DNA of 64,000 nucleotides, taken from positions 13,204,190 through 13,268,189 of the forward strand of contig CM046301.1 in NCBI GenBank assembly GCA_025267735.1, written 5' to 3'. The stretch is from Mactra quadrangularis (taxonomy: Eukaryota; Mollusca; Bivalvia; Venerida; Mactridae). The position numbers and the translations under genes were made by a program. Positions 36,001 to 48,000 of this stretch are shown here, piece by piece. The notes under the pieces are model-generated. The model was not told where the DNA came from and searched no databases. It worked only from the letters and a program-made list of their open reading frames with translations. Position 1 is the first letter of the stretch. The number at the start of each line of letters is the position of its first letter.

Positions 36001-39000
36001 CCCTTTAAACAGCATTACATAATTACATGCTATGAAAGAATTTTTCTATTCAGAAAGTGTAAATTCAACCTACCTTTTTATATCTTTTGTTTTCATGCAT
36101 ATACATAATAGCATCCATTAACTTCTGGGCTTTCAACTATGAAGACAAAAATAAATGGAACAAATTATTTTATAGAAGACATGGTCATTATGTACATGAG
36201 TATACTCTGGCACAAATTGATGATGGTCATCTTATGCTACAGTCCCATTAACATAAAAATAGCTGCAAGGGCCTTCAAGCTCTGCAAGGACCCATTCGAA
36301 CTCTTGCGTACCCGTACTGACTGTTATGTTTTTACAAGGGTCCATGAGATGAGCCTAGGATACACATATCAGTTTCAAAGTCAAATTGTGAATAAAAAAG
36401 TGGCTGAGAATGGATTTAACTTGCATATCTTCCAGCTACAGCTGTGTACGGGTGTGTTGTTTTGTGCCATGTGAAAAGTGTCACCTCAATACGCAAGGCT
36501 TCCCACGGCCTACGGCTGTCTGCATGTATGGGTCCGCAACAAGCCACAATTTTATGGGACTGAGGCATTACTTAATTAACTTAGCTCTCCTGGACCATCG
36601 TCTATGATAAGTATTCACCAAGTCTTTAATCAAGAATATTAGACAGTGAACAATGAACTGATCTTAAATGAGATTTGATAATAAATGTATGCTAATTATA
36701 ACATAGTTGTCTTTACTTCACTTTGAATATCAAAATAGTGTGCAAGTACATTTTGGTCATGAACATGGACATTAGATTAAAATTAACACAGAATTTTTTT
36801 TTATTCATTTAATTTTGTTTACAATTAGACTTTTCTTTCAACAGCCAGTCATAGTTACCAAAGGGTACAATAGTAGTAACATTTCATCCCTTCTCTAATA
36901 AGTTCCTGTTGACTTAAGGGCATAAATATTCAAAGTACATAAACATAGCTGGCTACAAAATTATATTTTAAGGGTATACAACTGACAAATAATGAGTAAA
37001 AATGTTATATCATATAGAACATACCATTTTTGATCCAAATCCAAGCACTCCTGGTCCACCATGGTCAACAAAGTTAACAAAAACATGATCATTTGGTCCA
37101 CTGGAAAATAGACAAGAAATGTAATGTGGAAACCACATTAAAGCCGGATTTAAAAACATTAACGCAAAACTTACAAAGGGAAAATATCCATAATAAAGAC
37201 AGGTAGAGTTGTGGTTACTTTCTAAATCTGTTCATCACATGGTTTGTTATCATTGTATGAAGTTTCTTAAAGATCTGACAATAAATGGCAGAAAAATATG
37301 GTAAAGAAAAACTTAAACGCAATTGTTAATGACACCGGATACCCAACCTCCCCCCGACTGGCCACCCATGTTTCGCCAAACTATTAGCCGAATTTTTTCG
37401 TTGAAAAATCCAGCTAAAAATACAAAATCATAATACACAAAGTAATACCATAGTACTTTAGATAGTTAGATATGTCTTTAGATAATGGTAAATTATTATG
37501 CTTTTAAATGATTTACAACATTTTTATAAAATGATTTACAACATTTTTATCAGCCTTAACATGTTACAGTTTAGTTCTAGCCAGAGTCTGCACATAATGT
37601 AACTATACAGAGTGAACGGATCCAGGTGAAAAACTAAACAACAAACACAACTAATTACCTATCTATAACTTTGCCTCTAGCATTCTCTTTGTCACCAGTC
37701 ATTACACTGATAAATCTATCTGGAGTAACATCCTGCAAATATATAATATAAAATATGGATTAGAAGCAAAAAAAACTGTAAGATAAATTCATTAAAGAAC
37801 ATAAATCTACAAAAAAAGTCATATGATGGTCTATACAATGAAACTTGACAATCTGAGACATAAAAATCAAACTAAGACCAAAGGCAATTGATATCCTCCA
37901 TATATGAAATAAAAGTAAAAATTGTTCCTGCAATTCGTTAAAGCATATAAAATCAATATTTGATGATACCTGATGATATATAATACAATGTTATCTGACT
38001 ACTTCAGTAGTTTTTGATAGAAAATGAACACTTAATAGTTTTTCAAATTTTCATCCACACACTAAGGATAGATCATTGAGCACCAAAAACATTATTATGA
38101 CAGACTCCATATATATACATAAATTATATACATGTATTTCTTACAAATTTTATGGTAAATCAAAGAAAACTCCATTAGAAGTCTTAGAGTATTCTCTCAC
38201 TGATGAATTTTATCAAAAACTCATTATGTTCGCTTTTATCCACTCACACTCTTGAGGTACAAACACTTTTTCACTTTCTTGTTGAAAATCATCAATTACA
38301 AAATTATTCCTTTTGTTCTCTGTACACTCCAGTCTTCAAAGTTAGCTGCTGAACTGTGGATTGAGTCCACCAAAAAAGCCCTCAGTCCAGTGAGTGCCAT
38401 TGTAATGGTATGAGTTTATTTGTACTGCAGAAAAAAATCCACATGTAAAGTTCAATTCCAGTCTAAAATTTTCTAGGGTTGCCAGCAAGACTGTAGTAAG
38501 TGCATTGCATTAAAGAATTGTTACTATAGTCTAGTGAGCAACTCTTGAAATGTATTAAATGAAGAGCAATTATACAAATATAAGAATAAAATCTTACAAA
38601 GCCAGTATAATCTTTAAGAACTCCTTCATATACATTAGGTCCATCTGGTCTGTTGATGATGTTATCTTTTACTGGATTTCTGTAAAAACAAAGTTAATTT
38701 TAGAAATACATTGTAATACAAAAAATATTTGTTTATTCATGGTTTTTCATACAGTAAAGATCTGTAGCGTAATCAGTAATGACTGTTAGCAAATATTACG
38801 GATACGGGACAGCTCAACCCGTAGACAACTCAACCAACAGATAACTCAAGCCGAAGTTGAAACAACTCAAACTGTTAGTGAGGTATAGTGAGCTTTCTCA
38901 GGTTGAGTTGTCTTTGGGTTGAGTTGTCCTTAACCTAACGTTATGGAACGTTCAGGGTAATTTGACACACTGCTGTCGTAAAGACCACCATGATTATTGC

Positions 39001-42000
39001 AAAAGCATGTGATTATTGACAATATTTAAATCCTAAATGCTTATATTGATAAGAAAAAGTCTTTCAATATTAGTACAATTTTGTAATAAAGGTCATTGAT
39101 TTTGATGGTCTTAATAGCAGAATTCTTCTGACATTTTTTCAATTGGGCAGAAGCAGTCTGTTTATCTCAAATACATAACAAACAAAGTAAGCATAAAGAA
39201 TCAATAGATATGAACAAATCAAAGATCTTTCTTCCACCTACCAACAATTAAATTTTGAAGCTGTTTTGTGTCTATAGACTACTATATTCTATGGTGACTG
39301 AATTATGCCATGTTGCATTGTTGTAGTTTTGTCCCACAGGGCGTCATGCAAAAACACTAACAACAATTCAATCATTTCTCGCTTATTTATACAAAACTTT
39401 TTCATTTACAATCATTTGAATAATTGTGTTTTTGCTATTTTTGTCGCACATATCGACAGCAAGGCGTAGGCACATGTGAATGGTAAGTCGTGGAAATAAC
39501 TTTTCTTTCACAATTTTTTTAATGACTTTTTTCGTGTAAATATGTTTTGGCATTACACTTCCTCAGGCAAAAACACCACAAATGATTAAATTGTCATATA
39601 ATTGTGTTTTTGCATGTCTATTTTGTCATACTTTCATGTTTTCGTGCAGCACCCGTGGGACGACAATGTGACATGACGTAATCCAGCCACCATAATATTT
39701 ACATGGATTATACTATAAACAAGAAGCCATTCATGTTCAGCCCTGCATCCTCTCTTGTCACAGTGCACCATGGTCAGTCCTACACCCTTATTAGTTGTCA
39801 CAGTTCTACATCCTTATCAGAAATGTCACAATGAGTTGATATGCTCAGCCCCCCTGCTACCCCAGTAACTACAATTACAGGTACAAATGTATTAAACTTA
39901 CTCTTTATTATTAGCTATATCATCATACATCATAACAATAATGTTATCATCAGGTACACCATGGTTATGTAAGATTTGATATGCATGGCATACATCAGCC
40001 TGTAAATATACAATAAAATACTATGCTATAATACTGTGCTTGGACTGTGCTTCGCCTTGCATAGGTAGTAAAAACCCTAGCCACCAGGTAGATCCGTCAC
40101 AAATACTTCTGATGAGATTATTCATTCATGAAAAGTTGAAGTGTTCAGAATGATGTTTACCACTAACACAGTCTTTTTTGTCTCACCAGTTGAAGTTCGA
40201 ATAATTCTATGGTGTCTGAATACATTCTCATAATACAAATATTAAGAAGATGATGAATGCAAGTAGTGTTGTTCTGATGATTGGGAATAATCGATTAACA
40301 ACTAGCTGGAAGCTTCCAATTCTGATAATCGATTAAACTTTATCAGAATCGATCATCGGTTAGAAAGGAGGATAGGCTATTTAAGGACATATTTTTAAGT
40401 ATCTGAACAGTTATCAATAATGTTTTAAATTACAAGTCATTTGTGTCTGACTTGTATTGGACACTGATATATCTTGTTCAAGTTCCAAAAGTACAGCTAC
40501 TATACTAGTCAAGAGAACTAGGCAATTGATTATTTATTTTTATCGGTTTCTTTACTTATAATTTTTTTCTTAAATTTTTTACACATTTGACTAAAAAAAT
40601 TATTTCCTAATCCTTAGTACATGAATTTTATAAGGATTCACAGTAAAACATGCACGTAAAAACAAACTTATCAGGAACCGATTATAATCGGAAGAATCGC
40701 ATCGACAACAAAAACCGATTCCAACTGATGATCTATTACGATTTTCAGCCGATGTCCACCACTAACTGCAAGCAGGAACTTAACAGCTTAGCTATATGTC
40801 TTCTACTCCAACTTAAAACCTTGCTATTGAAATTATTTAAGGAATGAATTCATAGAAACTGACTTTCATCGAAAAATAAATGTCACTTTTGGTGATAGCT
40901 AATTTGCATAAAGGCCGAAGGCCTTTATGCTGAAATTAGCTATCACCAAAATGACATTTATTTTTCGATGAAAGTCAGTTTCTATGAATTCATTCCTTAT
41001 AATTACAACCTTTCTGGGCGAAATTTGCGTTGATATCAAGAACTATATTTAAGTGCGTAGGAGCCGAATTCATTATAGTGCTGAATAATCTTGGTCGTAC
41101 ACAGGTCTTTCATGCCAGCCGTCGGCCATTTTGTTCTCCGCTTGTTCAATGCAATTTTTCAAGGGTTTAATGTCATAACTGAACCAATTATGCAAAGAAA
41201 TGTAAGTAATTGGATTTTAATTTGTATAAAAGAGCACTAAAAGAGAAAACCAATATTGTGAAGCTTTAAAAAAATGTGTAAACAAGTTGAAAGTTTTACG
41301 ATTTTCCCGTGCGTTTATCAAGGTCGAGGTCAACTAGCTAAAGATAAAAGTGAAACTAAAATGTTTATTTCGTTTAACATTTATTTCTTATTTTATTTTC
41401 AATATGATATTATCGGACCATTTTTCATGTTTTCGATGATTTACTTCTTTTATTGACATGCATAGCTTTTGTTTTGCGTGTGACAGCGCTAAAATAGATT
41501 TTTCATTCATGAAATTAGTACCGGCATGACGTAATTCAAAGTCATGAATATTAATGAATTCTTGTTGGCAATTGCGTTTATCGGTTATTCTCAATAGATA
41601 GGTCCATCTGAGTGTGAGAATATCTGAAAAATCAACTTCAAACAAATCAATTGTAAATGTTTTGTTCGTCATAATGCATGTATCAGGGATGTTAATCTAA
41701 GTTTTCGGATGCATAACTATCTTATTACCAGTGCTATGACTATATGAAGAGGCTAAGGTGTAAACATTTGATTATTCGTTTTTGAGAACTGATGCTGTAC
41801 CCTCATTGAAGAAAATAAAGGTGTTTTAACAAATATGTAATTTCGTTCCAAATAACTGGTTTGGTTTTCAACAAGAATGCATATCTTTGTCTAGAAATAA
41901 AAACTACGACTTGAAGGGCTTCTTTGTAAAGTCATAAAACTGCACTAAACTTTGGGAACACTTTTCAATGCTAATGATGAAATCAAGAGTGTAATCATTG

Positions 42001-45000
42001 TAACACTCCATTTGTTTTCTATTATTTGTGGGTGCCATAATGATACATTGCGGTATCTTACACTAAACTTTGATCATTGCCCATACAAAAAATGTTCACA
42101 TTACCTGTGTTAAGCTGCATACTTAGACGGCATGTGCATGTATAATGAACAAGTGCAACGGTAACGGAAATTTTATTCTGATTATATAGGTTTAAGATAT
42201 CGTCAAACCCCTCAAGACTTAAATTGAACCGACAAATGTGTTACTTTTTAGTTGTATTTTATTGCTTAGTCACACAGCTAACATGAATACAACATAATCT
42301 TTTTCATATCGTTTGTTCTACTTAGGAAAACTACTTCATTACTAATATAAAAACACGTCATAAATTTGAAAAAAATCTAATTATTTTGATAAACAGATGA
42401 CGACATTCAGTTGAAACATTAAAAAACAAGACTTTAATTTAGCATGTGGAAGATTAAAACTCAGTAAAAAGCGCTTATTTACAAAAAGCAACAACTAAGT
42501 AACGGAAATTTTGTTCACGGATATTTCTGCCTCCTGATATTGTTTGCTCTCTGCAATAATATTTAACCAAAATGACGTTTATTTTCATTCAATAAGCTAA
42601 TTTATTTAAAGTATTTGTACATATTATATAAGAATAGTATAGAGAAGGTCCTACGGTGTCTGGATCGCTCACGAAAGCACCAGATTCTAAGGCATCTAGT
42701 AATATTTTAGCACATTCATATTTAGCTGTAAGAAACTGTGACCTAGAGTTCACAATGCAAATAAATAAAGCACTGGGCCGAACAATTTAAGAAATTATTT
42801 TAGATACATGTATTTCATTACATATAACTCCATGTTTATTCTTGTTACCCCTGGTTAGGACCAATATTTAATCTGTTGACCCCTCGGGTGGTGTCAATAT
42901 TAACCCCAGGGGCAAAATTTGAAAAATCGGTGTCGAGGTCCTTTTTGAGTTGTTTTGTGCAGAAGTTCGTAACTATCGGCTTATTTTTTTAACAATACTA
43001 TTCTTTATATTACATTATATATTCTATTATATTTTTTAAGAAATTGTTGACGGACGACGGACAAACACAGAATAGCTAACCAATAACAGTCCGTGATCTG
43101 ATGAGCTAAAATGTAAAATAATAAGCCATTGTCTTATGGTATTTAGTGAACTTGTTTGAGACTTGTATGTGTCTGTTATTAACCTTTGGTAAAATAGTAC
43201 TGACTTGAAACCATTTTCAAATTTATCATGCTGTTTTATTACTTACAAAAAATAAAATATCCGTTACCACATAGTAACAGAAATTTGGCATACTTAAAAT
43301 CTCTGAGTGTCGAAGTTTTATCATTTCTTGGCGTTAATCAATATTTCAATTTAAAGTCATGTGTGTGTTCATAGTCAATAAATCGTAATAAGTATATTAA
43401 AGCTAAACATATAATTAGTATCGCATTTGTAAAAGAACTGTAAACTTGAAAAAAAGTCTTCATAATTATGCTATATTTCCATCTTTTTACACACTTTAAA
43501 ATGTGTTCTTTAACTACGAGGCCTCATTTGAATTCATAAATGACGTAAATATATGATGAACTGACTGGAGCTGTGTCCCTGCGAAAAGAAATAAGATTAA
43601 TATACCAATCACGGTAACGGAAATTTAAATAACGGAAATTTAAAATTCGTATTGAAATTACGTCGTTTGAGCTCTACCATGTTATAAACGAAGAATTATT
43701 CGATCTTCTATGAACAGTTATAGTTAATTGATGTATTTATCGCCATTATACCGTTTCAATATAACTGGTATTTTCAATAATACCGGTAACGGAAATTTTG
43801 CTGATTTACTTTTTATTGACCCCTTTCACATTTGTCATTCAAATACTTTTATATAACATATAAACCACAGGTTTTTGTTAATTTGTTCAAGAATCAATGG
43901 AACTAAGATAACATTTAGACGTTTCTTATTATTTTGTTTTTATAGTTTGCTTTCCAATCTAGCTGTAGTAGAAAAGGTATCGGAAATTTTATGAAAAGTA
44001 TAAAACTTGGCGACATGCACTCTGCATTAGATATTTCAAAAATGTATGACTTACTGTTTTACGGAGCCTTTTAAGTACAAATTTCATTTGTTTACCAATG
44101 TATATGCATGCAAATTTAACTCTTTCAGTGACTGTGTTCTCTGCAATTTTATTGCAAACAACACAGGGGTGGACTGGCGACAGTAACGGATATTTAGAAT
44201 AAGGATCTAAAATGGTGGTTACGATTTTATTAATAGTCCGATTTTTGTCATTTTTATGCACAATCATTAGGCATCTATTAGGCAATGAACGAAATACTAA
44301 AAAGGATTTTCTTACATTCTTACATTGGGTTATGTATCATTTTGTCTGATGGACCTATCTATAGAGAATGACCGTTATACGGAAATGAAAACACATTTTT
44401 TCAAACCACGTGTTCACTTTTGACCAATCAAATTGTATTATTTCGTTTAGGTTGTAATTATTCATATATTAACAGTTGAAAAAATTAACAAACATTACAA
44501 ATGAGGATTCTGTCTACTAGCATCGAGTGTTAACAACCAATAATAAAAGTAACTTGAAACTAGCTAAATATATTGGGTATTCACATCTTTAACATAAATC
44601 AAGCCAATGGCCATAAATGGCCGCTATTGCACACCATACTAATTTGTTGGGTCAAAGCAAAACCAGTTTAGCTACATGTAAATTAAGAGTGATATACATG
44701 TAGTTGAACTGGTTTTGTATTGACTACTTGATTAATTTAATCAGGGTGTCACCTTATCTAGACTTTTAATCACATTTTAATCATGGTACAAAATAACTAA
44801 TATCATTTGACTGAAACAAGACAGTTCAATACCAATGACCATTTTGTTGGCAGAAATCAGGTCAAACTTAACAACAAGTTCACTAAGTATAAAAGGAACG
44901 GTGACTTTAAGATAACATAATTCAGTTATCTAGTGCATGTACAAATTCTTATTTTATAATTGCATCATTTTTATTTAAATAAAAAGAGATAGATATTTAT

Positions 45001-48000
45001 CAAACAAATACAATGCAGTCTTGACCTTGGGCTTTCTCGACCACTGTCCAACTTTGTTTATCAAGTTATATATTGGTACAGTTTATTCAACTGTCAGTGG
45101 CACATACATTAACCCCCTGATTTAAATAATCAATATTTTGTTGGATAATCCCTGTACATAGATATCTATTTTTATAAATTTTGAATACAGAAGAACTGAA
45201 GTTAGTATTTACATCAGCAGGATTAATGTATGACAATTGAATAAGAGTTAACCCTACCTGGTTACGTAAACAGCAAAACAATCAATGAGAGGTACTATAA
45301 ACAAGAGCAGTCAGAGGAGACAGCATGCTCGACTATTCGGGTAATCTAGAATTTCTAGTAGAAAACAACAGCAAAATTGGTTTGCAAACCTGTTGAGATT
45401 AGTGAGATTTCAAGTGTATGCCATAATTCAGTCCAAATTCATCCAAGTGTTATGTAACTTGGTATTTGAACTCCACTGGTAACCCTGTAGACATGTGTGA
45501 CGTTTCAAGTGAATCCCTTCAGTAGTTGCATAGATAAAATGTTGCACCAAAAAACTTAACCAAGAAATTATATTAGGGCCATAATTCAGCCTAAATTCAT
45601 CCTAGAGTTATGTAACTTGGTATTTGAACCCCAATGGTAATCCCGTAAACACAAATAAAGTTTTAAGTGAATCTCTCTAGTACTTGCAAAGATATAAAAG
45701 ATACAAAAATGTTGCACCTAAAAACTTAACCAAGAATTGTTACGCCAACACCCACGCACAGCTGAGTAGGACAGCCCCACTATTCTTCGAAAAGTCGAGC
45801 TAAAAATAAGTAATATTTACTAGTAACAGACTTCAGTTAGAAGATTAGGGGATGACTCAGTGTAGTTGTATTTCTTATCATTTGTTTTTCAAAACAAATC
45901 TAGTTATCAAAAATGTCACATGTGACTAGTTTCATTTGTACATGATATCTGTATGCTGTGTTCATGATTATCAAATAAACATGTGTCACAAGTTGTTAGA
46001 TATTATACTTTAGATATGAAAACCTAAACAGAGTGAAATCATTTAATACAAAACAAAAAATCACTCTTACATCATTTTAAGATCACATGTATTAATTAGA
46101 CATACAGTCAATGAACTTAGGACAATTGTTCTTTTTACATGTATTACAACAATCTCTGTAAAAAGATATCCTGTAGAGTGTTGTCGTACAGGATCTCTAA
46201 GATCTCAATGGAAGGTCATGTCGAAATGACCTTTATGTCAACCAATCAATGCGTAGCTTTCATCTAGACGAAACACTATTAATAACATTTTGATTTCATA
46301 ATTTCTATTTTTAGACAAAGGTTTGCAAGCTAATTTAACGGCGGTATTATTCTCAGTCTGCGATTGGACAGCTCATTTCAAATTGCTCGACGTAGACGAT
46401 GTAAACAAGTTACTTACAAGAAAGATAATGTGGGAGCCACATTAAAGCCGGATTTTTCTGCATATGGGAACATTGAGAACAAGTTTACTTTGTTACAAAA
46501 GAAAGTCATTTGATATATTGCTTATTAGAAGGAATACAAAGGGCAATAATTAATCTTAAAGGAATAAAGAGTTTCATTAACTATATAATTTTTTATATGT
46601 CCAATTGTATCTTTTCTGAGTATTTTGTTGGTATTTGACTAAGATGGCATAAGACATGAAAACTATGGATGAAAATAATGCAAATCTAATATGAAATTGG
46701 CGAGGGAATTTTGTTAAAAAAGAACCTTGTATGGCAAATGGTGAAATTGTTGAAACAAAATGGCAGGAAAATATGACTGGAAAATGCCAGAATACTTGCT
46801 ATTGGAGAGATCCAACATACTGAAAACTTTAACATAAAAAATACAAAGGGAAATAATCCATATTTAAGCCAAGTAGAGTTGCCGTTACTGTCTAATTCTT
46901 TCAACAGATGGTAAGTAATCATTGTATGAAATTTCATAATAATCTAACCATAAATGGCAGAGATACCCAACAATTTAAAAGCTTTAACACAAAAATACAA
47001 AGGGAAATAATCCATTTTTAAGCCAGGTAGAGTTGTTGTTACTGTCTAATTCTTTTCATCAGATCATATGTAATCATTGTATGAAATTTCATAAACATCT
47101 AACCATAAATGGCAGAGATATCCAACAATTTGAAAACTTTAACACAAAAATAACAAAGGGAAATAATCCAATATTAAGTCAGGTAGAGTTGCGGTTACTG
47201 TCTAATTCTTTTCAACAGATGATATGTAATCATTGTATGAAACTTCGTAAACATCAAACCATAAATAACAGAGATATCCAACAATTTGATTATTTAACGC
47301 AAAAAACAAAGGAAAATAATCCATTATTAAGCCAGGTAGAGTTGCTGTTACTGTCTTATTCTTTTCAACAGATGGTATGTAATCATTGTATGAAATTTCA
47401 TAAACATCTAACCATAAATGGCAGAGATATCCAACAATTTGCAAAATTTAACGCAAAAAAAACAAAGGGAAATAATCCATTATTAAGTCAGATAGAGTTG
47501 TTGTTACTGTCTAATTCTTTTCAACCGATCATATGTAATCATTGTATGAAATTTCATAAACATCTAACAATAAATGGCAGAGATATCCAACAATTTGAAA
47601 ACTTTAACACAAAAATAACAAAGGGAAATAATCCCTTATTAAGCCAGGTAGAGTTGTTGTTACTGTCTAATTCTTTTCAACAGATGATATGTAATCATTG
47701 CATAAAACTTCGTAAACATCAAACCATAAATGGCAGAGATATCTAACAATTTGAAAAATTTAACGCAAAAAAGCAAAGGGAAATAATCCATTTATAAGTC
47801 AGGTAGAGTTGCGGTTACTGTCTAATTCTTTTCAACATATCTTATGTAATCATTGTATGAAATTTCATAAACATCTAACCATAAATGGCAGAGATATCCA
47901 ACAATTAGAAAACTTTAACACAAAAATAACAAAGGGAAATAATCCATTATAAGGCCAGGAATAAGTTGCAGTTACTGTCTAATTCTTTTCAACGGATGAT

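Noticed and set aside
47033..47746. 237-codon open frame, tandem repeats of an [16 protein letters not shown] peptide
   Set aside because: It is the 155-bp core array of the Helitron-like element read in one frame. The units vary at all codon positions, some are 153 or 156 bp so the frame survives by chance, and the neighbouring units outside it contain stops.
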